The notes: generated by a model not told the origin, from the sequence alone. A stretch of DNA of 8,832 bases from Clostridiales bacterium (GCA_029267975.1 JAJUHH010000099.1:1-8832); one strand, 5' to 3'. Positions 1 through 7,046 are shown, counted from the stretch's first letter. Numbers and translations are program-made.

Positions 1-519
1 CCCCTTCTTATCCAGATTACCTTCCTGATACTGCCCCATACCGAAGATCTTCTCCCCCTCAAAGGCTTCAAAGCGTGCTGTCAGCTGGTAATCCGAGGTC
101 CCAGGGATCGGCTTTAATTCTCTGGCTCCAACCCAAATGGGTACCGCATAACGGTCGATCCGGGCCCGGTTTCGCCAGTACTCTTTGGTTAACAGTTCTC
201 CCCTGGAGTTCTCAAAGGAGAGCCAGCCCTCGATATTGAATTTGGCTGTAATATTCCCATTGGTAATACTTGCAATTGTGTGTTGCTCTACATGTCCTTC
301 CGGATTGTGACGGTACCAAGGCTCCAGGGTATCCACCTTGGCAATCTTAATCTCTGCCGTCTGTGGCTTGGGCGGGTCTGTCAATGACCAATCATTTGGA
401 TCCATGTTAGCTTCTCTGGTCATTCTTACCCGAAGGGAATTCTCACCCCAGGGCTCAATCCACATTACCTGATCCCCGTCAATACAGATCAATCGATTAT
501 TCTTTACTTCGTATCTCAT
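1..519 (-). CDS. GH31 family glycosidase, probable alpha-xylosidase (N-terminal part, cut by window edge)
   Basis: Open frame of 173 codons from ATG at 519 running off the left edge; the catalytic barrel is not visible. What is visible matches the N-terminal beta-sandwich (mutarotase-like) domain of glycoside hydrolase family 31. It starts MRYEVKNNRLICIDGD, contains W-x-E-P-W-G-E-N-S-L-R-V-R, and at residues 159-173 has IFGMGQYQEGNLDKKG-like sequence. The G-x-G-Q form of that motif (rather than G-x-G-E) is, to my knowledge, commoner in alpha-xylosidases than in alpha-glucosidases. There is no signal peptide, so the enzyme should be cytoplasmic. The start is decided by AAGGAGG five bases upstream (525-531). 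It lies 22 bp downstream of the GH74 gene and surely shares its transcript; together they fit trimming of xyloglucan oligosaccharides. Family call is firm; the exact substrate is inferred. Confidence 0.85.
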   Translation of the reverse strand, partial: MRYEVKNNRLICIDGDQVMWIEPWGENSLRVRMTREANMDPNDWSLTDPPKPQTAEIKIAKVDTLEPWYRHNPEGHVEQHTIASITNGNITAKFNIEGWLSFENSRGELLTKEYWRNRARIDRYAVPIWVGARELKPIPGTSDYQLTARFEAFEGEKIFGMGQYQEGNLDKKG

Positions 520-541
520 AGCAACCTCCTTATTCCTGCAA

Positions 542-2917
542 TTAAGGCTGAGCTTTTATGGGCTCACCCCACAAAACACCTCTGGAGCCGGTTGCAATAT
601 ACACCCGTCCAAAGGTCCTGGGATCCCCCGTTATACTTCTGATATCTCCATACATCTGCCTCTCATGATTGATTCTCTGCCAGGTCCTTCCCTCGTCAAA
701 GGAGCGATAAAAACCGTATTCTCCCTGAATGATGCCATTGACATATAGGGTCTTATATTCACTGTGGGGAGCAGCCTTGCCCATACCCTGGCGATAGATA
801 CTGTCCCCCTCACACGAAACCTTTAAAAATGAGGCTCTCTTTGTCAGCTTATCAAATTGCAGCCTCCAAAGCCCTCCTTCCCCGGTTGAGATCCAGACGG
901 TTCCGCATTTTCCGGCTTCTACCCGGATCTCGGCAGGCATGATTGTATCAATTCCTCCCAGCTCCAGCTTAGGAAATTCCCTGGGTACGGCTATTTCATG
1001 AAAGCTCCTGCCCCGATCCGTACTCAGATACATTCTGCTATCCTCTCCAAAACCATAGAATAGCTCAGGGTCAACACGGTCAGAGAATACTTTCAGGGTA
1101 GAACCTTCTCCCCTTAGATCAAATACTTTACATGCTGCCCAGGTGCAGCCCAGGTCCTCGGTATAAACCACCGCATCGGCAGGCAGATACATTCCATCCC
1201 CTACACTCCATATTAAGGTCCTTCCATCAGCGGATAAGGCTACCCAGCCTGCATTGGTATTGGGCTTTCGGATCTCAGCAATCAGAGAATCTATTTTCTT
1301 ACTGATCCCCTGGGGATCAGGTAATCTGCGCCAGGTCCTGCACTGGTCCTCAGACCATATGATGCCCCCTGTGGTTTTGCCGATCCAATTACCCCTGGCA
1401 GTCACCGCCACCAGCTCCGGCCTTTCCTCCGGATAGTCCGCATTCAGGCAAGTAATGTAGCGATGCCCCTTCTCATCCGCAAAGGAATTCTCAGCCGGCC
1501 TTGTCAGGTCGGTAAAAGCAAAGCCTCCCAGGTCTCCAAGGATATCAATCATCTGTACCTCACCCCTTGGAGGACTATATACATTCAGATGGACGGTCTC
1601 CTCCAGCCCTGTGCAGCAAGCCTTCCAGGTAACCTGCCTTCCTTGTGCTGCCTCAAGAAGGTTTTCCGTCATAAATATTCCTGTGCCGGTATTAAACACA
1701 GCTCGAGCTGAATCAAAGGGATCAATTTTTAAGTCAGAAAGCCAGTGAATGATGTTCTCATGATTATTGTATTCCGGCTTCATATAGGGCACACCCTCAA
1801 AGTCCATCCTGCCAACGGTCAGCCCTTGTAATATGGGGCTCCAGTGTTCCCCATAATCTGTGCTAAGAAAGATTCTTTCCTCCTTGTTTTTACTGCCCTG
1901 GGTAGAACAGATCAAATATCCCGGATGCCTTTGATCAGCGTCAATACCGCCAAAGCCACAGGTCTCATGGATAAGAGGAGATGTGTGATTGACATCAGAA
2001 ACATCTGCGCCCGGAGTTACAGATACGACAGATCGGACCTCCCCCTCAGGAGAAAGCTCATAGCGTAGTACACAGCCCTGCTGTTCCCCTCCCATGTCAC
2101 AGGCATAGCCCCGCCAGCCGGCCCAGGAATTCTTCACCGCAGCCAGGGTAACAAACAGATATCCGTTCACAAAAGCAGCCCTCTGCCCCACAAAGCCCGG
2201 ATAATTACCGTACTCCCCTGCCTCAGGCTGCCCGGGAAGCTCCTGAAAGCTCCTGCCGCCGTCAGTGGACAAATATAAGCTCTTGCCACGGATGGTGCCG
2301 CCCGTAGAATTGCCCTGCCCGGAGGTCGCAGCAAGAAGGGTCTGGCAGCAGCCCTCCCGCTCGGATCTTGGATCCAGCCATACAAAGGCTATATCCGTCT
2401 CTTCCTCCCCACCAGCCGGTCTGACCTGCAGCTTCCGGAAATGCTCTCCGTAGTCCTCTGATACAAACAGCCCTTCTGTCTGGGAGCCAAAGTATAGTCT
2501 GGAACTATTGTGTGGGTCAACCATTAAACGCTCTCCGGTAGCTCTTCCCGGGGCATTGCCATGGACACCCGTCGGAAGCCTCAAGTATTCAAAATGCTCT
2601 CCCCTGTCCTTTGAGCGACATAGATAGTTATTCTTCCAATCTCCGCTGATGATATACAGCCAATCGGGATTCTGGGGATCCAGGGCTATTGATAGGGGGT
2701 AAGTCTCCCATTTGCCTGTTTCCTTTACATGGTCCATCAGGGAAATCCAGCGCTTGCTTTCAAAATCATAACGGTATACCCCGCCGATATCTGTTCTGGC
2801 ATACAGGATGCCCTTCTCCCTGGGATGAAAACAAAAGCCTGTTACAAAGCCCCCTCCGGGTACCGGTGCATGTCGGTATTCATATGGGACATAACCAGGT
2901 CTTATTTCCTGCTTCAT
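542..2917 (-). CDS. GH74-type beta-propeller glucanase (xyloglucanase-like), no signal peptide
   Basis: 791-residue protein of the GH74 family, which cleaves beta-1,4-glucan backbones, typically xyloglucan. The N-terminus has the hallmark GGGFVTGFCFHP (21-32) and YARTDIGGVYRY (39-50). D43 aligns with the known catalytic base in T-D-I-G-G, and D462 in ILGDLGGF (459-466) with the second catalytic Asp, so both appear retained. Eight Asp-box repeats (S/T-x-D-x-G-x-x-W/F) lie at 102, 153, 217, 352, 522 (Gly replaced by Cys), 586, 632 and 739, consistent with a tandem propeller. The length fits a bare catalytic module with no CBM or dockerin. The first residues, MKQEIRPGYVPYEYR, form no signal peptide, which is unusual for this mostly secreted family. 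ATG at 2917 follows a GGAAGGA ten bases upstream. The region around 370-395 lacks the long loop that makes some GH74 enzymes reducing-end-specific. Activity on xyloglucan is family-based inference. Confidence 0.85.
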   Translation of the reverse strand: MKQEIRPGYVPYEYRHAPVPGGGFVTGFCFHPREKGILYARTDIGGVYRYDFESKRWISLMDHVKETGKWETYPLSIALDPQNPDWLYIISGDWKNNYLCRSKDRGEHFEYLRLPTGVHGNAPGRATGERLMVDPHNSSRLYFGSQTEGLFVSEDYGEHFRKLQVRPAGGEEETDIAFVWLDPRSEREGCCQTLLAATSGQGNSTGGTIRGKSLYLSTDGGRSFQELPGQPEAGEYGNYPGFVGQRAAFVNGYLFVTLAAVKNSWAGWRGYACDMGGEQQGCVLRYELSPEGEVRSVVSVTPGADVSDVNHTSPLIHETCGFGGIDADQRHPGYLICSTQGSKNKEERIFLSTDYGEHWSPILQGLTVGRMDFEGVPYMKPEYNNHENIIHWLSDLKIDPFDSARAVFNTGTGIFMTENLLEAAQGRQVTWKACCTGLEETVHLNVYSPPRGEVQMIDILGDLGGFAFTDLTRPAENSFADEKGHRYITCLNADYPEERPELVAVTARGNWIGKTTGGIIWSEDQCRTWRRLPDPQGISKKIDSLIAEIRKPNTNAGWVALSADGRTLIWSVGDGMYLPADAVVYTEDLGCTWAACKVFDLRGEGSTLKVFSDRVDPELFYGFGEDSRMYLSTDRGRSFHEIAVPREFPKLELGGIDTIMPAEIRVEAGKCGTVWISTGEGGLWRLQFDKLTKRASFLKVSCEGDSIYRQGMGKAAPHSEYKTLYVNGIIQGEYGFYRSFDEGRTWQRINHERQMYGDIRSITGDPRTFGRVYIATGSRGVLWGEPIKAQP

Positions 2918-2960
2918 AGACGTCGTATCCTTCCTCTTCTCTGTTCTATTATGATAGTTC

Positions 2961-2987
2961 CTCTATAGGAATTTTTTACTTATAGAG
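2961..2987. promoter_or_regulatory. Inverted repeat at the transcription start of the GH74-GH31 operon (operator or 5'-leader hairpin candidate)
   Basis: Perfect 7-bp inverted repeat: CTCTATA at 2961-2967 and TATAGAG at 2981-2987, separated by 13 bp. The right arm directly abuts the -10 box (2988-2993) on the minus strand, so the predicted start falls inside the repeat. A repressor bound here would block transcription. Alternatively, the repeat could form a small hairpin in the leader RNA. The AT-rich context makes chance occurrence possible. Confidence 0.4.
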
Positions 2988-3016
2988 ATTATACTTTACA
3001 AAAAGGAAAGATTCAT
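2988..3016 (-). promoter_or_regulatory. Predicted sigma-A promoter of the GH74-GH31 operon
   Basis: On the minus strand an exact TATAAT (2988-2993) lies about 70 bp upstream of the GH74 start codon. At a 17-bp spacing the -35 hexamer is ATGAAT (3011-3016), only three matches to TTGACA. The weak -35 suggests dependence on an activator. A single ATTGCA (3025-3030) upstream resembles the repeats in the AraC intergenic region, but it is only one copy and its spacing differs. Confidence 0.5.
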
Positions 3017-3056
3017 TCCCATAGATTGCATCTTTTTTATCCAATTATTAGTGAAA

Positions 3057-3138
3057 ATAGCCTTCCCCAGGTGGGGCAGCCCTCTGGTTCACGTTAAGTC
3101 AAACCAAAAGGCTTCTCTCCACACCTGGGGAAGGCTAT
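3057..3138 (-). terminator. Long imperfect hairpin downstream of the redox operon, probable terminator or mobile palindromic element
   Basis: Two perfectly complementary 17-nt arms, ATAGCCTTCCCCAGGTG (3057-3073) and CACCTGGGGAAGGCTAT (3122-3138), enclose 48 nt. The interior continues the fold: GG/CC at 3075-3076 with 3119-3120, AGCC (3078-3081) with GGCT (3110-3113), and TGGTT (3085-3089) with AACCA (3102-3106), around a 12-nt loop. It sits 46 bp beyond the SDR stop codon. On the minus strand the stem is followed by TTTT within CTATTTTCAC, so it could end the redox operon before the GH74 promoter. The arms are much longer than a usual intrinsic terminator and the U-tract is short, so a REP/MITE-like element or a structured RNA is also possible. 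Confidence 0.55.
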
Positions 3139-3184
3139 CCTTATATGTGTATACTGTTGTTATAATGTGTATAATCGCTTGATT

Positions 3185-3889
3185 TTACCAGGGATATTCC
3201 TTCCCCTGATTATCAATAAATACCGGACCCTCCAGGTCCTTCCTGCTCTCAAACAGCTCTACCAGCCGGCAGGCTGTTTCATAAGGATCCAGTGTTGCCT
3301 TACTGCCGCCCATATCCGTTCTCATCCAACCCGGATGAACTGCAAGCACAATTACCTGATCCTTCTTCAGATAATTTGACAGCAGCTTGCTAGCCATATT
3401 GAGTGCTGCCTTAGACATGCAGTAATCAAATTCCTTGTCTCTGCCACAGGTGCTGATGCTTCCGCTTTCGGATGAAATATTGATTACCTTGGCTCCTGGG
3501 TTACTGCGCAGGAAGGGAAGAAATTCCTTCACCACACGAAGGGGTCCCAGACTGTTAATATCATATACCATCAGGCAGTCGTCAATATCTGCTTTCTCAA
3601 GTATCTCAAAGGAACTGGAGTTATGAACCGCCGCATTGTTGATAATAATATCCAGCTTTGCTGTATACCCGGCAACCGTGCGGGCAGCTGCAGCTACCGC
3701 TTCAGTATCCGTCACTTCCAGCATCAGGGGTATCAGGGTATCAGGGTATTCCTTCTGTAATTCCATCAGGCTTGCTGCCTTAAGATCTCTGCTCCCCGCA
3801 AATACCAAAAAACCGTCCTTTAAATATTTTCTGGTAAAACACAGTCCCAGTCCTCTTGCAGCTCCTGTGATCAGTACTGATTTTCTCAT
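3185..3889 (-). CDS. Short-chain dehydrogenase/reductase (classical SDR, C-factor/sniffer-like)
   Basis: 234-residue NAD(P)-dependent oxidoreductase. It shows the cofactor motif T8-G-A-A-R-G-L-G15, the NNAA segment at 84-87, N112, the serine region INISSESGS (137-144, likely catalytic S140), and Y156-C-M-S-K160, followed by HPGWMRTDMGG (185-195). The catalytic tetrad is therefore complete. The short length, HPGW-x-x-T-D-M-G-G segment and missing C-terminal extension resemble the carbonyl-reductase 'sniffer'/C-factor group, whose substrates are varied. ATG at 3889 has GGGAG six bases upstream. It is the last of four genes, 36 bp after the preceding dehydrogenase, so it probably acts on a keto-sugar or aldehyde intermediate of the same pathway. 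That role is inferred only from position. Confidence 0.85.
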   Translation of the reverse strand: MRKSVLITGAARGLGLCFTRKYLKDGFLVFAGSRDLKAASLMELQKEYPDTLIPLMLEVTDTEAVAAAARTVAGYTAKLDIIINNAAVHNSSSFEILEKADIDDCLMVYDINSLGPLRVVKEFLPFLRSNPGAKVINISSESGSISTCGRDKEFDYCMSKAALNMASKLLSNYLKKDQVIVLAVHPGWMRTDMGGSKATLDPYETACRLVELFESRKDLEGPVFIDNQGKEYPW

Positions 3890-3925
3890 GGTATTCTCCC
3901 GTCCTTCAACTTCCTTGGACTATAG

Positions 3926-4933
3926 TTACAAAAGCTTAATCTCCTGTCCTGTTCTTGCTGATTCATAGGCGCCCAGCATTAACAGAATGGTACTTTCCAT
4001 GGTATCAAGATCAAGGGAAAATCTACGGTTTGCTTTGATACTGTCATAAAAATCAAGGATACAATCCTCATGCCCTGCACCCCAATAGCTTTTGCCGTAC
4101 CCGGGCTTACCTACCAGCTGAATATGTTCCGTCTCACCATTCTTATGGAAGCAGGTTATATTCAGCTCCTCTATACGTATGGTCATATTTTCACAGTCCA
4201 GCTCAATGAGGGGAGCCGGATTTGCACTGTAGGCAGTTGTTGCGTAGAAGCATCCCACAGCTTCCGGATAGGTAACATAAGCTGACATCATATCTTCAAC
4301 TTCGATAATACCCTTCAAATGATGATTGCCAATCACCGCATCTACCTTGACCGCTTTGTCATTGATCAGATAATGCATTAAATCAAGGGTATGAATGGAT
4401 TGATTGATGAGCGCTCCGCCGCCTTCCATCTCAAGACTACCCCGCCAGCCGCTCTCTGTATAATAGGGTTTCGTTCTACTCCAGGTGACAATACCTCTGG
4501 CTCCCTTAATCTTGCCTGCTTTCCCTGAAGCAAGCAGTTCCTTGGCCTTGATCACGCCAGGATTATAGCGGTTCTGAAAGCACAAGCCCAGCTGCCTTTC
4601 TGAGGTCTTTACAGCCTCTTTCAGCTCTCGCAGCTGTTCTCTTGATATTACCGGAGGCTTTTCCATAAATACATGTACTCCGTGGGTTAATCCGTATACC
4701 GCCATAGGGGTATGCAAATAATGCGGGGTACAGATATGTATGGCATCCACCGTCTCCTGTGCCAAGAGCTCTTCCATAGAAGCATAAGCATTACCGCCGT
4801 ATTTCTCAGCAAAAGCTATGGCTCTTTCCGGTTTGATATCAGCAAAAGCAACCAGATCCAAGCCGCTTAATTTCTTTAAGCATTGTGCATGGGTCGCAGC
4901 AATGCTGCCGCACCCGATGATTGCAATTCTCAT
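3926..4933 (-). CDS. Gfo/Idh/MocA family NAD(P)-dependent sugar dehydrogenase (B)
   Basis: 335 residues from the chosen start. An N-terminal Rossmann fold carries IIGCGSIAATH (5-15). E91-K92-P93 is the signature whose Lys is catalytic in the family. The C-terminal alpha/beta domain has SGWRGSLEMEGGGALINQSI then H181-T-L-D184, giving the usual substrate-site His and Asp. Members oxidise or reduce a ring hydroxyl or ketone of sugars, glycosides or inositols. The frame is open back to ATG at 4966, but that codon has no ribosome site and would add 11 non-conserved residues before the Rossmann strand. ATG at 4933 has GGAGGG seven bases upstream and is preferred. It shares the W-R-x(5-6)-GGG-x-L-x-N-Q-x-x-H-x-L-D-L pattern with dehydrogenase A upstream, suggesting paralogues. 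The exact substrate is unknown. Confidence 0.9.
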   Translation of the reverse strand: MRIAIIGCGSIAATHAQCLKKLSGLDLVAFADIKPERAIAFAEKYGGNAYASMEELLAQETVDAIHICTPHYLHTPMAVYGLTHGVHVFMEKPPVISREQLRELKEAVKTSERQLGLCFQNRYNPGVIKAKELLASGKAGKIKGARGIVTWSRTKPYYTESGWRGSLEMEGGGALINQSIHTLDLMHYLINDKAVKVDAVIGNHHLKGIIEVEDMMSAYVTYPEAVGCFYATTAYSANPAPLIELDCENMTIRIEELNITCFHKNGETEHIQLVGKPGYGKSYWGAGHEDCILDFYDSIKANRRFSLDLDTMESTILLMLGAYESARTGQEIKLL

Positions 4934-4940
4934 CACAGTA

Positions 4941-4946
4941 CCCTCC
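4941..4946 (-). promoter_or_regulatory. Ribosome binding site that sets the start of dehydrogenase B
   Basis: GGAGGG on the minus strand, seven bases before ATG 4933. It lies inside the reading frame that would begin at ATG 4966, and argues for the shorter 335-residue protein. Confidence 0.75.
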
Positions 4947-4974
4947 AAATGGTATATTCTGATCACTATCTGTC

Positions 4975-4983
4975 ATTATACCA
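4975..4983 (-). promoter_or_regulatory. Possible internal extended -10 promoter before dehydrogenase B
   Basis: The minus strand reads TGGTATAAT, an exact extended -10 element (TG-N-TATAAT), in the 51-bp gap between the two dehydrogenase genes, the longest gap in this operon. The hexamer 17 bp upstream (TGGCAG) is a poor -35, but extended -10 promoters can work without one. A start here would give a leader of about 35 nt. This could allow separate expression of the last two genes. The evidence is motif-only. Confidence 0.35.
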
Positions 4984-4984
4984 T

Positions 4985-6157
4985 TTAACTTCTCTGACTG
5001 CCATAGGAACCTTCTGTAGTAAAGGTTACCTCTATGACATTGGTCTTCTTTTTAGAATTTGCCCGAAGTTCATTCAGCTTTTCAAGGAAAAGCTCTTCAT
5101 TCAGAGGAAGTGTGACAGGACTCTGCAGCCAGCTGGACAGATGCATTGCATTAGATAAGGTAAGTCCGTTAATTCCTTCTTTACCCTCAGCAACCAGAGG
5201 GGTACCTCTTAATATCCTTCCTGCAAAGGCGCGGAGTACTCCCGCATGCTGGGGATTCGCACCGTCAGTCTCAACTTCGACCCATTTACCCTGGGGTTTT
5301 GCAAAGCCTTCTGTAGTTGTAAAGCAGAATTCTCTTTCACTGACCTCTAATTCATATACCATCAGCTTGTTGTTTTCACATACCAGCTTTGCCTTCTCTA
5401 AGGTCACTTCAAAACGATTGGTACCGGGCGCATCGCCTGTGGTGGTGATGAATACACCTGTCGCACCGTTAGGATACTCCAGGTATGCAGTAACATCATC
5501 CTCTACCTCGATATCGTGCCATTTTCCAACGTGGCAGAAGGCCTGAACCTTACTTGGCATACCACAGATCCATTGAATCAGGTCGAGATTGTGAGGACAC
5601 TGGTTCAGTAGAACTCCGCCGCCTTCTCCATCCCAGGTAGCACGCCAACCACCGGAGTTATAATAAGCCTGGGTACGATACCAATCGGTAATAATCCAAT
5701 TTACTCTCTTAATCGCACCGTATTGTCCGCTATGTACCAGCTCATGCATTTTGCGATAAACATGGTTCGTTCTCTGGTTAAACATCATTGCAAACACAAC
5801 ATCTGCCTTCTCTGCAGCCTCATTCATCTCCCTTACCTGCAGGGTATAAACACCGGCAGGCTTTTCACACATTACATGGAGTCCATGCTCGAAAGCCATA
5901 ATCGCATACCTAGGGTGATCATAATGAGGAGTTGCGATCAGTACGGCATCACAAGTTCCGGATTCAATTAATTCCTCCCCTGTGGTATATATCTTTACAT
6001 CCTCCGGCAAGGTTTCCTTCGCCCACTGTCTTCTGCTTTCCTTCAGGTCTGCTACCGCACTGATTACCATATCCGGAACGTCACCCTTTAACAAGGTGTA
6101 GCAGTGGCCGCTTCCCATATTACCAATACCGATTATTCCAAGACGTACCTTATCCAT
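4985..6157 (-). CDS. Gfo/Idh/MocA family NAD(P)-dependent sugar dehydrogenase (A)
   Basis: 390-residue two-domain dehydrogenase. Rossmann motif GIIGIGNMGSGH is at 7-18. E98-K99-P100 holds the expected catalytic Lys. GGWRATWDGEGGG (169-181) is followed by LLNQCPH189-NLD192-L in the C-terminal domain, so the usual Lys/Asp/His set is intact. It is about 55 residues longer than dehydrogenase B, including a charged C-terminal tail (351-390, FLEKLNELRANSKKK) of unknown role. ATG at 6157 has AAAGGG nine bases upstream. It lies 31 bp downstream of the TIM-barrel gene and 51 bp upstream of dehydrogenase B. The YRTQAYYNSGGW segment resembles glycoside- or sugar-oxidising members rather than biliverdin reductase types, but which carbon and which sugar cannot be read from sequence. 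Confidence 0.9.
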   Translation of the reverse strand: MDKVRLGIIGIGNMGSGHCYTLLKGDVPDMVISAVADLKESRRQWAKETLPEDVKIYTTGEELIESGTCDAVLIATPHYDHPRYAIMAFEHGLHVMCEKPAGVYTLQVREMNEAAEKADVVFAMMFNQRTNHVYRKMHELVHSGQYGAIKRVNWIITDWYRTQAYYNSGGWRATWDGEGGGVLLNQCPHNLDLIQWICGMPSKVQAFCHVGKWHDIEVEDDVTAYLEYPNGATGVFITTTGDAPGTNRFEVTLEKAKLVCENNKLMVYELEVSEREFCFTTTEGFAKPQGKWVEVETDGANPQHAGVLRAFAGRILRGTPLVAEGKEGINGLTLSNAMHLSSWLQSPVTLPLNEELFLEKLNELRANSKKKTNVIEVTFTTEGSYGSQRS

Positions 6158-6188
6158 ATTTTTTAACCCTTTCTTCTTCCTGTCTGTT

Positions 6189-6950
6189 TTATTTTAACCC
6201 TAACTTCGCCAGATTCTGATAGCTCTTATTCAGGCATACAAAAGGACTTTCCTGGCATACGTCCTGCTCAACCAGAATATACTCGCAGCTGGTGTTCTCC
6301 AAAGCCTTAAGGATCTTCTTAAAGTTAATGTTGCCCTCCAGAACAGGAGCCATAATGGAATCATTTTTCACGACAGCCATATCCTTAAAATGTACGCAGG
6401 GAATTCTGTCCTTCAGTTTTTCAATCCACTCAATAACATCTGTACCGGCTGCCTGGAACCAGAAGGTATCTAATATAAAACCAAGCTCATCCGGAGCAAA
6501 TCCCTCAACCAGATAATCATAAATGTATTTTCCGCCATTTACTTTTTGGAACTCAAAGGCATGATTGTGATACATTAAGAGCAGTCCGGCTTCCTTGATC
6601 TTTCTTGCTGCAGGAAGATAATCCTTTACAAAATGCTCAATCCACTCCTCTGTTCTGTACTTATCCGGCATGGCACCCATTCCGATGTACTTGCATCCCA
6701 TCACCTTATGCTCTTCAATTAAACGATCTGTGTCATTTAAAATACGGTTTGGATCGCTGTGTGTTACAACAATCTTAAGATTATGCTTATCGCAAATCTC
6801 TCTTACTGTTGCTGCCGGAATGTCTCTGCCGATTGCTGAAATCTGTACTGTGGTATATCCCATTTTTGCAATCTGCTCCAGTGTGCAGTCCAAATCCGCT
6901 GCTGTCTGAGTGTAAGAACGTACTGTAAATAATTGTGCCCCTAAAATCAT
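6189..6950 (-). CDS. Sugar phosphate isomerase/epimerase-like TIM-barrel protein (AP_endonuc_2 fold)
   Basis: 253 residues of the xylose-isomerase-like TIM-barrel superfamily, which includes keto-sugar epimerases, inosose dehydratases and endonuclease IV. The start MILGAQLFTVRSY is typical of this family. Candidate metal and substrate ligands are H64, MYHNH (126-130), E133, ILDTFW (159-164, with D161), VHFKD (186-190, with H187), and the C-terminal E228 in LVEQD. This gives the usual metal-binding Glu/Asp/His/Glu pattern. ATG at 6950 has AAGGAG close upstream. It is the first gene of the redox operon, facing the AraC gene across a 202-bp region. Next to two Gfo/Idh/MocA dehydrogenases it most plausibly acts on a keto-sugar, as an epimerase, isomerase or lyase; that is inference from context. 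Confidence 0.88.
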   Translation of the reverse strand: MILGAQLFTVRSYTQTAADLDCTLEQIAKMGYTTVQISAIGRDIPAATVREICDKHNLKIVVTHSDPNRILNDTDRLIEEHKVMGCKYIGMGAMPDKYRTEEWIEHFVKDYLPAARKIKEAGLLLMYHNHAFEFQKVNGGKYIYDYLVEGFAPDELGFILDTFWFQAAGTDVIEWIEKLKDRIPCVHFKDMAVVKNDSIMAPVLEGNINFKKILKALENTSCEYILVEQDVCQESPFVCLNKSYQNLAKLGLK

Positions 6951-6988
6951 AGATTACATCTCCTTTTTATACTTTTGTATTTTCCTTC

Positions 6989-7017
6989 ATTATAGTAAAC
7001 TTCGCAGGAATTCACCA
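6989..7017 (-). promoter_or_regulatory. Predicted promoter of the four-gene redox operon
   Basis: Minus-strand TATAAT (6989-6994) lies 38 bp upstream of the TIM-barrel start codon. At 17-bp spacing the -35 is TGGTGA (7012-7017), matching TTGACA at only three positions, as expected for an activator-dependent promoter. The proximal TTGCAA box (7018-7023) lies immediately upstream of the -35, the usual position for an AraC-type activator that touches sigma. Confidence 0.6.
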
Positions 7018-7046
7018 TTGCAAAAGAGATATCTTATATTGCAAAT
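7017..7046. promoter_or_regulatory. Paired TTGCAA boxes, candidate AraC-family operator
   Basis: ATTGCAAA occurs at 7017-7024 and again at 7038-7045, exactly 21 bp apart, which is two turns of B-DNA and the usual spacing of AraC/XylS half-sites. Between them is the 8-bp palindrome AGATATCT (7027-7034). Because the TTGCAA core is its own complement, the site can be read as direct or inverted repeats. It sits between the divergent AraC and redox-operon promoters, next to the -35 of one and covering the -35 of the other. Binding by the adjacent AraC protein is inferred. Confidence 0.6.

Noticed and set aside
3025..3030. ATTGCA upstream of the glycosidase promoter as a second AraC site
   Set aside because: Single six-base match, no partner at 21 bp, and a different distance from the -10 than in the AraC region.
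3636..3968. Plus-strand 110-codon open frame
   Set aside because: Antisense to the SDR gene and the end of dehydrogenase B, with no homology signature.
5034..5546. Plus-strand 170-codon open frame
   Set aside because: Shadow of dehydrogenase A on the opposite strand; Ser/Phe/Pro-rich low-complexity composition typical of antisense frames.
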